The notes beneath the pieces are model-generated. The model was not told the DNA's origin, did no database searches, and worked only from the letters and a program-made list of their open reading frames with translations. Shown here one piece after another: positions 24,001 through 37,307 of a stretch of 64,000 bases of DNA (positions within the stretch are counted from its first letter, which is position 1; the number at the start of each line of letters is the position of its first letter). Position numbers and translations under genes: made by a program. Source of the DNA: Hippasteria phrygiana (lineage: Eukaryota; Echinodermata; Asteroidea; Valvatida; Goniasteridae). The DNA is taken from assembly GCA_037893225.1 (NCBI GenBank), contig JAZGUH010000204.1:1-64000 (forward strand), written 5' to 3'.

Positions 24001-25010
24001 GTGTACATATTACCGTCTATTTATTGCTCCACGCACGTCAAATTCCCTGGGGTATGGACTTGCTTTACTCATTCATAATTGCATGAAATATCAACCAAAT
24101 ACAGTAATTTTGACATGTATGGATAGCTTAGATCTGGCGCTACATGTTGCAATTATCGGCGGCTTCTTAGAATTAACACTTGTGGAGAAAATTCAAACCT
24201 CGCAATGTTTATTTTCTTTCCGGCCAACATCTGTGTACATATTACCGTCTATTTATTGCTCCATGCATGTCAAATTCCCTGGGGTATGGACTTGCTTTAC
24301 TCATTCATAATTGCATGAAATATCAACCAAATCCAGTAATTTTGACATGTATGTATAGCTTAGATCTGGCGCTACATGTTGCAATCATCGGCGGCTTCCC
24401 AGAGTTAAAACTTGTGGAGAAAATTCGAACCTCGCAATGTTTATTTTCTTTCCGGCCAACATCTGTGTACATATTACTGTCTATTTATTGCTCCATGCCT
24501 GTCAAATTCCCTGGGGTATGGACTTGCTTTACTCATTCATAATTGCATGAAATATCAACCAAATACAGTAATTTTGACATGTATGGATAGCTTAGATCTG
24601 GCGCTACATGTTGCAATTATCGGCGGCTTCTTAGAATTAACACTTGTGGAGAAAATTCAAACCTCGCAATGTTTATTTTCTTTCCGGCCAACATCTGTGT
24701 ACATATTACCGTCTATTTATAGCTCCATGCATGTCAAATTCCCTGGGGTATGGACTTGCTTTACTCATTCATAATTGCATGAAATATCAACCAAATTCAG
24801 TAATTTTGACATGTATGTATAGCTTAGATCTGGCGCTACATGTTGCAATCATCGGCGGCTTCTTAGAGTTAACACTTGTGGAGAAAATTCAAACCTCGCA
24901 ATGTTTATTTTCTTTCCGGCCAACATCTGTGTACATATTACCGTCTATTTATTGCTCCATGCATGTCAAATTCCCTGGGGTATGGACTTGCTTTATTCAT
25001 TCATAATTGC
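21067..25010 (+). repeat. Local higher-order blocks of 8 and 9 monomers
   Basis: A marker monomer type (AACATATGTGTGCAT plus GGTATAGACTT and CATTCAAAATT) occurs at 21,067, 22,923 and 25,011. Between markers the order of subtypes is the same except for one extra monomer in the second block (24,083-24,314), giving 8 units (1,856 bp) and 9 units (2,088 bp). The next block, 25,011-26,634, has 7. These are length variants of one ancestral block. Confidence 0.8.
24083..24314 (+). repeat. Representative 232-bp monomer
   Basis: Chosen as an intact example, with phase starting at ATGAAATATCAACC. Landmarks: TTTGACATG (24,109-24,117); AGATCT, a BglII site (24,130-24,135), directly followed by GGCGCT; CGGCGGCTTC (24,157-24,166); the variable block after it; ATTCAAACC or ATTCGAACC; TTTCCGGCC (about 24,217-24,225); TGTACA (24,234-24,239); CATGTCAAA (24,266-24,274), which is an inverted copy of TTTGACATG; and CCCTGGGG (24,277-24,284). 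CpGs recur in GGCGCT, ATCGGCGG, CCTCGC, TCCGGCC and ACCGTC. I do not recognise the family. Confidence 0.9.
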
Positions 25011-28000
25011 ATGAAATATCAACCAAATGCAGTATTTTTGACATGTATGGATAGCTTAGATCTGGCGCTACATGTTGCAATCATCGGCGGCTTCCTAGAG
25101 TTAAAACTTGTGGAGAAAATTCAAACCTCGCAATGTTTATTTTCTTTCCGGCCAACATATGTGTGCATGCTACCGTCTATTTATTGCTCCATGCATGTCA
25201 AATTCCCTGGGGTATAGACTTGCTTTACTCATTCAAAATTGCATGAAATATCAACCAAATCCAGTAATTTTGACATGTATGTATAGCTTAGATCTGGCGC
25301 TACATGTTGCAATTATCGGCGGCTTCTTAGGGTTAAAACTTGTGGAGAAAATTCAAACCTCGCAATGTTTATTTTCTTTCCGGCCAACATCTGTGTGCAT
25401 GTTACCGTCTATTTATTGCTCCATGCATGTCAAATTCCCTGGGGTATGGACTTGCTTTACTCATTCATAATTGCATGAAATATCAACCAAATTCAGTAAT
25501 TTTGACATGTATGGATAGCTTAGATCTGGCGCTACATGTTGCAATCATCGGCGGCTTCTTAGAATTAACACTTGTGGAGAAAATTCAAACCTCGCAATGT
25601 TTATTTTCTTTCCGGCCAACATCTGTGTACATATTACCGTCTATTTATTGCTCCATGCATGTCAAATTCCCTGGGGTATGGACTTGCTTTACTCATTCAT
25701 AATTGCATGAAATATCAACCAAATTCAGTAATTTTGACATGTATGGATAGCTTAGATCTGGCGCTACATGTTGCAATTATCGGCGGCTTCTTAGAGTTAA
25801 TACTTGTAGAGAAAAATCAAACCTCGCAATGTTTATTTTCTTTCCGGCCACCATCTGTGTGCATATTACCTTTTATTTATTGCTCCATGCCTGTCAAATT
25901 CCCTGGGGTATGGACTTGCTCTACTCATTCATAATTGCATGAAATATCAACCAAATGCAGTAATTTTGACATGTATGTATAGCTTAGATCTGGCGCTACA
26001 TGTTGCAATCATCGGCGGCTTCTTAGAGTTCAAACTTGTAGAGAAAATTCAAACCTCGCAATGTTTATTTTCTTTCCGGCCAACATCTGTGTACATATTA
26101 CCGTCTATTTATTGCTCCACGCACGTCAAATTCCCTGGGGTATGGACTTGCTTTACTCATTCATAATTGCATGAAATATCAACCAAATACAGTAATTTTG
26201 ACATATATGGATAGCTTAGATCTGGCGCTACATGTTGCAATTATCGGCGGCTTCTTAGAATTAACACTTGTGGAGAAAATTCAAACCTCGCAATGTTTAT
26301 TTTCTTTCCGGCCAACATCTGTGTACATATTACCGTCTATTTATTGCTCCATGCATGTCAAATTCCCTGGGGTATGGACTTGCTTTACTCATTCATAATT
26401 GCATGAAATATCAACCAAATTCAGTAATTTTGACATGTATGTATAGCTTAGATCTGGCGCTACATGTTGCAATCATCGGCGGCTTCTTAGAGTTAACACT
26501 TGTGGAGAAAATTCAAACCTCGCAATGTTTATTTTCTTTCCGGCCAACATCTGTGTACATATTACCGTCTATTTATTGCTCCATGCATGTCAAATTCCCT
26601 GGGGTATGGACTTGCTTTATTCATTCATAATTGCATGAAATATCAACCAAATGCAGTATTTTTGACATGTATGGATAGCTTAGATCTGGCGCTACATGTT
26701 GCAATCATCGGCGGCTTCCTAGAGTTAAAACTTGTGGAGAAAATTCGAACCTCGCAATGTTTATTTTCTTTCCGGCCAACATATGTGTGCATGTTACCGT
26801 CTATTTATTGCTCCATGCATGTCAAATTCCCTGGGGTATAGACTTGCTTTACTCATTCAAAATTGCATGAAATATCAACCAAATCCAGTAATTTTGACAT
26901 GTATGTATAGCTTAGATCTGGCGCTACATGTTGCAATCATCGGCGGCTTCCCAGAGTTAAAACTTGTAGAGAAAATTCGAACCTCGCAATGTTTATTTTC
27001 TTTCCGGCCAACATCTGTGTACATATTACCGTCTATTTATTGCTCCATGCGTGTCAAATTCCCTGGGGTATGGACTTGCTTTACTCATTCATAATTGCAT
27101 GAAATATCAACCAAATTCAGTAATGTTGACATGTATGTATAGCTTAGATCTGGCGCTACATGTTGCAATTATCGGCGGCTTCTTAGAGTTAAAACTTGTG
27201 GAGAAAATTCAAACCTCGCAATGTTTATTTTCTTTCCGGCCAACATCTGTGTACATATTACCGTCTATTTATTGCTCCATGCGTGTCAAATTCCCTGGGG
27301 TATGGACTTGCTTTACTCATTCATAATTGCATGAAATATCAACCAAATACAGTTATTTTGACATGTATGGATAGCTTAGATCTGGCGCTACATGTTGCAA
27401 TTATCGGCGGCTTCTTAGAGTTAACACTTGTGGAGAAAATTCAAACCTCGCAATGTTTATTTTCTTTCCGGCCACCATCTGTGTGCATATTACCGTCTAT
27501 TTATTGCTCCATGCCTGTCAAATTCCCTGGGGTATGGACTTGCTTTACTCATTCATAATTGCATGAAATATCAACCAAATGCAGTAATTTTGACTTGTAT
27601 GTATAGCTTAGATCTGGCGCTACATGTTGCAATCATCGGCGGCTTCCCAGAGTTAAAACTTGTAGAGAAAATTCAAACCTCGCAATGTTTATTTTCTTTC
27701 CGGCCAACATCTGTGTACATGTTACCGTCTATTTATTGCTCCATGCCTGTCAAATTCCCTGGGGTATGGACTTGCTTTACTCATTCATAATTGCATGAAA
27801 TATCAACCAAATGCAGTAATTTTGACATGTATGTATAGCTTAGATCTGGCGCTACATGTTGCAATCATCGGCGGCTTCTTAGAGTTCAAACTTGTAGAGA
27901 AAATTCAAACCTCGCAATGTTTATTTTCTTTCCGGCCAACATCTGTGTGCATGTTACCGTCTATTTATTGCTCCATGCATGTCAAATTCCCTGGGGTATG

Positions 28001-28329
28001 GACTTGCTTTACTCATTCATAATTGCATGAAATATCAACCAAATTCAGTAATTTTGACATGTATGGATAGCTTAGATCTGGCGCTACATGTTGCAATCAT
28101 CGGCAGCTTCTTAGAATTAACACTTGTGGAGAAAATTCAAACCTCGCAATGTTTATTTTCTTTCCGGCCAACATCTGTGTACATATTACCGTCTATTTAT
28201 TGCTCCATGCATGTCAAATTCCCTGGGGTATGGACTTGCTTTACTCATTCATAATTGCATGAAATATCAACCAAATTCAGTAATTTTGACATGTATGGAT
28301 AGCTTAGATCTGGCGCTACATGTTGCAAT

Positions 28330-29395
28330 TATCGGCGGCTCTTAGAGTTAACACTTGTAGAGAAAAATCAAACCTCGCAATGTTTATTTTCTTTCCGGCC
28401 ACCATCTGTGTGCATATTACTTTTATTTATTGCTCACATGCCTGTCAAAATTCCCTGGGGTATGGACTTGCTTTACTTATTCATAATTGCATGAAATATC
28501 AACCAAATGCAGTAATTTTGACATGTATGTATAGCTTAGATCTGGCGCTACATGTTGCAATCATCGGGCGGCTTCTAGAGTTCAAAACTTGTAGAGAAAA
28601 TTCAAACCTCGCAATGTTTATTTTCCTTTCCGGCCAACATCTGTGTACATATTACGTCTATTTATTTGCTCCACGCACGTCAAATTCCCTGGGGTATGGA
28701 CTTGCTTTACTCATTCATAATGCATGAAATATCAACCAAATACAGTAATTTTGACATGTATGGATAGCTTAGATCTGGCGCTACATGTTGCAATTATCGG
28801 CGGCTTCTTAGAATTAACACTTGTGGAGAAAATTCAAACCTCGCAATGTTTATTTTCTTTCCGGCCAACATCTGTGTACATAATACCGTCTATTTATTGC
28901 TCCATGCATGTCAAATTCCCTGGGGTATGGACTTGCTTTACTCATTCATAATTGCATGAAATATCAACCAAATCCAGTAATTTTGACATGTATGTATAGC
29001 TTTAGATCTGGCGCTACATGTTGCAATCATCGGCGGCTTCCCAGAGTTAAAACTTGTGGAGAAAATTCGAACCTCGCAATGTTTATTTTCTTTCCGGCCA
29101 AACTCTGTGTACATATTACTGTCTATTTATTGCTCCATGCCTGTCAAATTCCCTGGGGTATGGACTTGCTTTACTCATTCATAATTGCATGAAATATCAA
29201 CCAAATACAGTAATTTTGACATGTATGGATAGCTTAGATCTGGCGCTACATGTTGCAATTATCGGCGGCTTCTTAGAATTAACACTTGTGGAGAAAATTC
29301 AAACCTCGCAATGTTTATTTTCTTTCCGGCCAACATCTGTGTACATATTACCGTCTATTTATAGCTCCATGCATGTCAAATTCCCTGGGTATGGA
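28330..29395 (+). repeat. Patch of clustered single-base indels in the clean array
   Basis: Relative to the otherwise matching second copy near 35.3-36.35 kb, this stretch has many one-base changes: GGCTCTTAGAG for GGCTTCTTAGAG, TGCTCACATGCC, TCAAAATTCCC, ATCGGGCGGC, TTTCCTTTCCGG, TTATTTGCTCC, ATAATGCATG, AGCTTTAGATC, GCCAAACTCTG and CCCTGGGTATGG. The surrounding tens of kilobases are nearly free of such changes. It looks like a locally unpolished or low-coverage segment. Confidence 0.85.
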
Positions 29396-29810
29396 CTTGC
29401 TTTACTCATTCATAATTGCATGAAATATCAACCAAATTCAGTAATTTTGACATGTATGTATAGCTTAGATCTGGCGCTACATGTTGCAATCATCGGCGGC
29501 TTCTTAGAGTTAACACTTGTGGAGAAAATTCAAACCTCGCAATGTTTATTTTCTTTCCGGCCAACATCTGTGTACATATTACCGTCTATTTATTGCTCCA
29601 TGCATGTCAAATTCCCTGGGGTATGGACTTGCTTTATTCATTCATAATTGCATGAAATATCAACCAAATGCAGTATTTTTGACATGTATGGATAGCTTAG
29701 ATCTGGCGCTACATGTTGCAATCATCGGCGGCTTCCTAGAGTTAAAACTTGTGGAGAAAATTCAAACCTCGCAATGTTTATTTTCTTTCCGGCCAACATA
29801 TGTGTGCATG

Positions 29811-32800
29811 CTACCGTCTATTTATTGCTCCATGCATGTCAAATTCCCTGGGGTATGGACTTGCTTTATTCATTCATAATTGCATGAAATATCAACCAAA
29901 TGCAGTATTTTTGACATGTATGGATAGCTTAGATCTGGCGCTACATGTTGCAATCATCGGCGGCTTCCTAGAGTTAAAACTTGTGGAGAAAATTCAAACC
30001 TCGCAATGTTTATTTTCTTTCCGGCCAACATATGTGTGCATGCTACCGTCTATTTATTGCTCCATGCATGTCAAATTCCCTGGGGTATAGACTTGCTTTA
30101 CTCATTCAAAATTGCATGAAATATCAACCAAATCCAGTAATTTGGACATGTATGTATAGCTTAGATCTGGCGCTACATGTTGCAATTATCGGCGGCTTCT
30201 TAGGGTTAAAACTTGTGGAGAAAATTCAAACCTCGCAATGTTTATTTTCTTTCCGGCCAACATCTGTGTGCATGCTACCGTCTATTTATTGCTCCATGCA
30301 TGTCAAATTCCCTGGGGTATGGACTTGCTTTACTCATTCATAATTGCATGAAATATCAACCAAATTCAGTAATTTTGACATGTATGGATAGCTTAGATCT
30401 GGCGCTACATGTTGCAATCATCGGCGGCTTCTTAGAATTAACACTTGTGGAGAAAATTCAAACCTCGCAATGTTTATTTTCTTTCCGGCCAACATCTGTG
30501 TACATATTACCGTCTATTTATTGCTCCATGCATGTCAAATTCCCTGGGGTATGGACTTGCTTTACTCATTCATAATTGCATGAAATATCAACCAAATTCA
30601 GTAATTTTGACATGTATGGATAGCTTAGATCTGGCGCTACATGTTGCAATTATCGGCGGCTTCTTAGAGTTAACACTTGTAGAGAAAAATCAAACCTCGC
30701 AATGTTTATTTTCTTTCCGGCCACCATCTGTGTGCATATTACCTTTTATTTATTGCTCCATGCCTGTCAAATTCCCTGGGGTATGGACTTGCTTTACTTA
30801 TTCATAATTGCATGAAATATCAACCAAATGCAGTAATTTTGACATGTATGTATAGCTTAGATCTGGCGCTACATGTTGCAATCATCGGCGGCTTCTTAGA
30901 GTTCAAACTTGTAGAGAAAATTCAAACCTCGCAATGTTTATTTTCTTTCCGGCCAACATCTGTGTACATATTACCGTCTATTTATTGCTCCACGCACGTC
31001 AAATTCCCTGGGGTATGGACTTGCTTTACTCATTCATAATTGCATGAAATATCAACCAAATACAGTAATTTTGACATGTATGGATAGCTTAGATCTGGCG
31101 CTACATGTTGCAATTATCGGCGGCTTCTTAGAATTAACACTTGTGGAGAAAATTCAAACCTCGCAATGTTTATTTTCTTTCCGGCCAACATCTGTGTACA
31201 TATTACCGTCTATTTATTGCTCCATGCATGTCAAATTCCCTGGGGTATGGACTTGCTTTACTCATTCATAATTGCATGAAATATCAACCAAATCCAGTAA
31301 TTTTGACATGTATGTATAGCTTAGATCTGGCGCTACATGTTGCAATCATCGGCGGCTTCCCAGAGTTAAAACTTGTGGAGAAAATTCGAACCTCGCAATG
31401 TTTATTTTCTTTCCGGCCAACATCTGTGTACATATTACTGTCTATTTATTGCTCCATGCCTGTCAAATTCCCTGGGGTATGGACTTGCTTTACTCATTCA
31501 TAATTGCATGAAATATCAACCAAATACAGTAATTTTGACATGTATGGATAGCTTAGATCTGGCGCTACATGTTGCAATTATCGGCGGCTTCTTAGAATTA
31601 ACACTTGTGGAGAAAATTCAAACCTCGCAATGTTTATTTTCTTTCCGGCCAACATCTGTGTACATATTACCGTCTATTTATAGCTCCATGCATGTCAAAT
31701 TCCCTGGGGTATGGACTTGCTTTACTCATTCATAATTGCATGAAATATCAACCAAATTCAGTAATTTTGACATGTATGTATAGCTTAGATCTGGCGCTAC
31801 ATGTTGCAATCATCGGCGGCTTCTTAGAGTTAACACTTGTGGAGAAAATTCAAACCTCGCAATGTTTATTTTCTTTCCGGCCAACATCTGTGTACATATT
31901 ACCGTCTATTTATTGCTCCATGCATGTCAAATTCCCTGGGGTATGGACTTGCTTTATTCATTCATAATTGCATGAAATATCAACCAAATGCAGTATTTTT
32001 GACATGTATGGATAGCTTAGATCTGGCGCTACATGTTGCAATCATCGGCGGCTTCCTAGAGTTAAAACTTGTGGAGAAAATTCAAACCTCGCAATGTTTA
32101 TTTTCTTTCCGGCCAACATATGTGTGCATGCTACCGTCTATTTATTGCTCCATGCATGTCAAATTCCCTGGGGTATAGACTTGCTTTACTCATTCAAAAT
32201 TGCATGAAATATCAACCAAATCCAGTAATTTTGACATGTATGTATAGCTTAGATCTGGCGCTACATGTTGCAATTATCGGCGGCTTCTTAGGGTTAAAAC
32301 TTGTGGAGAAAATTCAAACCTCGCAATGTTTATTTTCTTTCCGGCCAACATCTGTGTGCATGTTACCGTCTATTTATTGCTCCATGCATGTCAAATTCCC
32401 TGGGGTATGGACTTGCTTTACTCATTCATAATTGCATGAAATATCAACCAAATTCAGTAATTTTGACATGTATGGATAGCTTAGATCTGGCGCTACATGT
32501 TGCAATCATCGGCGGCTTCTTAGAATTAACACTTGTGGAGAAAATTCAAACCTCGCAATGTTTATTTTCTTTCCGGCCAACATCTGTGTACATATTACCG
32601 TCTATTTATTGCTCCATGCATGTCAAATTCCCTGGGGTATGGACTTGCTTTACTCATTCATAATTGCATGAAATATCAACCAAATTCAGTAATTTTGACA
32701 TGTATGGATAGCTTAGATCTGGCGCTACATGTTGCAATTATCGGCGGCTTCTTAGAGTTAATACTTGTAGAGAAAAATCAAACCTCGCAATGTTTATTTT

Positions 32801-35800
32801 CTTTCCGGCCACCATCTGTGTGCATATTACCTTTTATTTATTGCTCCATGCCTGTCAAATTCCCTGGGGTATGGACTTGCTCTACTCATTCATAATTGCA
32901 TGAAATATCAACCAAATGCAGTAATTTTGACATGTATGTATAGCTTAGATCTGGCGCTACATGTTGCAATCATCGGCGGCTTCTTAGAGTTCAAACTTGT
33001 AGAGAAAATTCAAACCTCGCAATGTTTATTTTCTTTCCGGCCAACATCTGTGTACATATTACCGTCTATTTATTGCTCCACGCACGTCAAATTCCCTGGG
33101 GTATGGACTTGCTTTACTCATTCATAATTGCATGAAATATCAACCAAATACAGTAATTTTGACATATATGGATAGCTTAGATCTGGCGCTACATGTTGCA
33201 ATTATCGGCGGCTTCTTAGAATTAACACTTGTGGAGAAAATTCAAACCTCGCAATGTTTATTTTCTTTCCGGCCAACATCTGTGTACATATTACCGTCTA
33301 TTTATTGCTCCATGCATGTCAAATTCCCTGGGGTATGGACTTGCTTTACTCATTCATAATTGCATGAAATATCAACCAAATTCAGTAATTTTGACATGTA
33401 TGTATAGCTTAGATCTGGCGCTACATGTTGCAATCATCGGCGGCTTCTTAGAGTTAACACTTGTGGAGAAAATTCAAACCTCGCAATGTTTATTTTCTTT
33501 CCGGCCAACATCTGTGTACATATTACCGTCTATTTATTGCTCCATGCATGTCAAATTCCCTGGGGTATGGACTTGCTTTATTCATTCATAATTGCATGAA
33601 ATATCAACCAAATGCAGTATTTTTGACATGTATGGATAGCTTAGATCTGGCGCTACATGTTGCAATCATCGGCGGCTTCCTAGAGTTAAAACTTGTGGAG
33701 AAAATTCGAACCTCGCAATGTTTATTTTCTTTCCGGCCAACATATGTGTGCATGTTACCGTCTATTTATTGCTCCATGCATGTCAAATTCCCTGGGGTAT
33801 AGACTTGCTTTACTCATTCAAAATTGCATGAAATATCAACCAAATCCAGTAATTTTGACATGTATGTATAGCTTAGATCTGGCGCTACATGTTGCAATCA
33901 TCGGCGGCTTCCCAGAGTTAAAACTTGTAGAGAAAATTCGAACCTCGCAATGTTTATTTTCTTTCCGGCCAACATCTGTGTACATATTACCGTCTATTTA
34001 TTGCTCCATGCGTGTCAAATTCCCTGGGGTATGGACTTGCTTTACTCATTCATAATTGCATGAAATATCAACCAAATTCAGTAATGTTGACATGTATGTA
34101 TAGCTTAGATCTGGCGCTACATGTTGCAATTATCGGCGGCTTCTTAGAGTTAAAACTTGTGGAGAAAATTCAAACCTCGCAATGTTTATTTTCTTTCCGG
34201 CCAACATCTGTGTACATATTACCGTCTATTTATTGCTCCATGCGTGTCAAATTCCCTGGGGTATGGACTTGCTTTACTCATTCATAATTGCATGAAATAT
34301 CAACCAAATACAGTTATTTTGACATGTATGGATAGCTTAGATCTGGCGCTACATGTTGCAATTATCGGCGGCTTCTTAGAGTTAACACTTGTGGAGAAAA
34401 TTCAAACCTCGCAATGTTTATTTTCTTTCCGGCCACCATCTGTGTGCATATTACCGTCTATTTATTGCTCCATGCCTGTCAAATTCCCTGGGGTATGGAC
34501 TTGCTTTACTCATTCATAATTGCATGAAATATCAACCAAATGCAGTAATTTTGACTTGTATGTATAGCTTAGATCTGGCGCTACATGTTGCAATCATCGG
34601 CGGCTTCCCAGAGTTAAAACTTGTAGAGAAAATTCAAACCTCGCAATGTTTATTTTCTTTCCGGCCAACATCTGTGTACATGTTACCGTCTATTTATTGC
34701 TCCATGCCTGTCAAATTCCCTGGGGTATGGACTTGCTTTACTCATTCATAATTGCATGAAATATCAACCAAATGCAGTAATTTTGACATGTATGTATAGC
34801 TTAGATCTGGCGCTACATGTTGCAATCATCGGCGGCTTCTTAGAGTTCAAACTTGTAGAGAAAATTCAAACCTCGCAATGTTTATTTTCTTTCCGGCCAA
34901 CATCTGTGTGCATGTTACCGTCTATTTATTGCTCCATGCATGTCAAATTCCCTGGGGTATGGACTTGCTTTACTCATTCATAATTGCATGAAATATCAAC
35001 CAAATTCAGTAATTTTGACATGTATGGATAGCTTAGATCTGGCGCTACATGTTGCAATCATCGGCAGCTTCTTAGAATTAACACTTGTGGAGAAAATTCA
35101 AACCTCGCAATGTTTATTTTCTTTCCGGCCAACATCTGTGTACATATTACCGTCTATTTATTGCTCCATGCATGTCAAATTCCCTGGGGTATGGACTTGC
35201 TTTACTCATTCATAATTGCATGAAATATCAACCAAATTCAGTAATTTTGACATGTATGGATAGCTTAGATCTGGCGCTACATGTTGCAATTATCGGCGGC
35301 TTCTTAGAGTTAACACTTGTAGAGAAAAATCAAACCTCGCAATGTTTATTTTCTTTCCGGCCACCATCTGTGTGCATATTACCTTTTATTTATTGCTCCA
35401 TGCCTGTCAAATTCCCTGGGGTATGGACTTGCTTTACTTATTCATAATTGCATGAAATATCAACCAAATGCAGTAATTTTGACATGTATGTATAGCTTAG
35501 ATCTGGCGCTACATGTTGCAATCATCGGCGGCTTCTTAGAGTTCAAACTTGTAGAGAAAATTCAAACCTCGCAATGTTTATTTTCTTTCCGGCCAACATC
35601 TGTGTACATATTACCGTCTATTTATTGCTCCACGCACGTCAAATTCCCTGGGGTATGGACTTGCTTTACTCATTCATAATTGCATGAAATATCAACCAAA
35701 TACAGTAATTTTGACATGTATGGATAGCTTAGATCTGGCGCTACATGTTGCAATTATCGGCGGCTTCTTAGAATTAACACTTGTGGAGAAAATTCAAACC

Positions 35801-36811
35801 TCGCAATGTTTATTTTCTTTCCGGCCAACATCTGTGTACATATTACCGTCTATTTATTGCTCCATGCATGTCAAATTCCCTGGGGTATGGACTTGCTTTA
35901 CTCATTCATAATTGCATGAAATATCAACCAAATCCAGTAATTTTGACATGTATGTATAGCTTAGATCTGGCGCTACATGTTGCAATCATCGGCGGCTTCC
36001 CAGAGTTAAAACTTGTGGAGAAAATTCGAACCTCGCAATGTTTATTTTCTTTCCGGCCAACATCTGTGTACATATTACTGTCTATTTATTGCTCCATGCC
36101 TGTCAAATTCCCTGGGGTATGGACTTGCTTTACTCATTCATAATTGCATGAAATATCAACCAAATACAGTAATTTTGACATGTATGGATAGCTTAGATCT
36201 GGCGCTACATGTTGCAATTATCGGCGGCTTCTTAGAATTAACACTTGTGGAGAAAATTCAAACCTCGCAATGTTTATTTTCTTTCCGGCCAACATCTGTG
36301 TACATATTACCGTCTATTTATAGCTCCATGCATGTCAAATTCCCTGGGGTATGGACTTGCTTTACTCATTCATAATTGCATGAAATATCAACCAAATTCA
36401 GTAATTTTGACATGTATGTATAGCTTAGATCTGGCGCTACATGTTGCAATCATCGGCGGCTTCTTAGAGTTAACACTTGTGGAGAAAATTCAAACCTCGC
36501 AATGTTTATTTTCTTTCCGGCCAACATCTGTGTACATATTACCGTCTATTTATTGCTCCATGCATGTCAAATTCCCTGGGGTATGGACTTGCTTTATTCA
36601 TTCATAATTGCATGAAATATCAACCAAATGCAGTATTTTTGACATGTATGGATAGCTTAGATCTGGCGCTACATGTTGCAATCATCGGCGGCTTCCTAGA
36701 GTTAAAACTTGTGGAGAAAATTCAAACCTCGCAATGTTTATTTTCTTTCCGGCCAACATATGTGTGCATGCTACCGTCTATTTATTGCTCCATGCATGTC
36801 AAATTCCCTGG
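29811..36811 (+). repeat. 30-monomer segmental duplication, copy 2
   Basis: This is the second copy of 22,850-29,850. It lacks the cluster of single-base indels found in copy 1 at about 28.3-29.4 kb but otherwise carries the same rare variants in the same order. Near-identity over about 7 kb implies either a very recent duplication or an assembly duplication. Confidence 0.88.
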
Positions 36812-37270
36812 GGTATAGACTTGCTTTACTCATTCAAAATTGCATGAAATATCAACCAAATCCAGTAATTTTGACATGTATGTATAGCTTAGATCTGGCG
36901 CTACATGTTGCAATTATCGGCGGCTTCTTAGGGTTAAAACTTGTGGAGAAAATTCAAACCTCGCAATGTTTATTTTCTTTCCGGCCAACATCTGTGTGCA
37001 TGTTACCGTCTATTTATTGCTCCATGCATGTCAAATTCCCTGGGGTATGGACTTGCTTTACTCATTCATAATTGCATGAAATATCAACCAAATTCAGTAA
37101 TTTTGACATGTATGGATAGCTTAGATCTGGCGCTACATGTTGCAATCATCGGCGGCTTCTTAGAATTAACACTTGTGGAGAAAATTCAAACCTCGCAATG
37201 TTTATTTTCTTTCCGGCCAACATCTGTGTACATATTACCGTCTATTTATTGCTCCATGCGTGTCAAATTC
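34030..37270 (+). repeat. 14-monomer duplication, copy 1
   Basis: The monomer order from 34,060 is repeated from 37,308 at offset 3,248 bp (14 x 232). Shared rare variants include GTAATGTTGAC (34,081 and 37,329), CAGTTATTTTG (34,312 and 37,560) and CGGCAGCTTC (about 35,063 and 38,311). Copy 2 runs to about 40,540. Confidence 0.85.
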
Positions 37271-37307
37271 CCTGGGGTATGGACTTGCTTTACTCATTCA
37301 TAATTGC
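37076..37307 (+). repeat. Hybrid monomer at a duplication junction
   Basis: The first two thirds match the subtype at 32,436 and 40,324 (TTCTTAGAATTAACAC and GTGGAG). The end carries CCATGCGTGTC, which is typical of 33,828 and not of 32,436. The switch lies roughly between 37,170 and 37,260. Its neighbours match 32,204 on the left and 34,060 on the right, so six monomers are skipped relative to the parent order. This is the structure expected from an in-register unequal exchange. Confidence 0.75.

Larger units (their letters stand above)
22850..29850 (+). repeat. 30-monomer segmental duplication, copy 1
   Basis: Copy 2 follows directly at about 29,811-36,811, offset 6,961 bp (30 x 232 plus 1). 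Private variants are shared: TTTGGACATG (23,181 and 30,142), GTTAATACTTG (25,797 and 32,758), TTGCTCTACTC (25,917 and 32,878), CATATATGG (26,212 and 33,173) and CGGCAGCTTC (28,102 and 35,063). The junction falls within a marker monomer, which is itself present twice in a row (29,652 and 29,884), as expected from unequal exchange. The extra base comes from the indel cluster at about 28.3-29.4 kb. Confidence 0.88.

Noticed and set aside
24421..24445. CENP-B box at TTCGAACCTCGCA in some monomers
   Set aside because: Only the TTCG core fits. The required A and the CGGG part of the box are absent.
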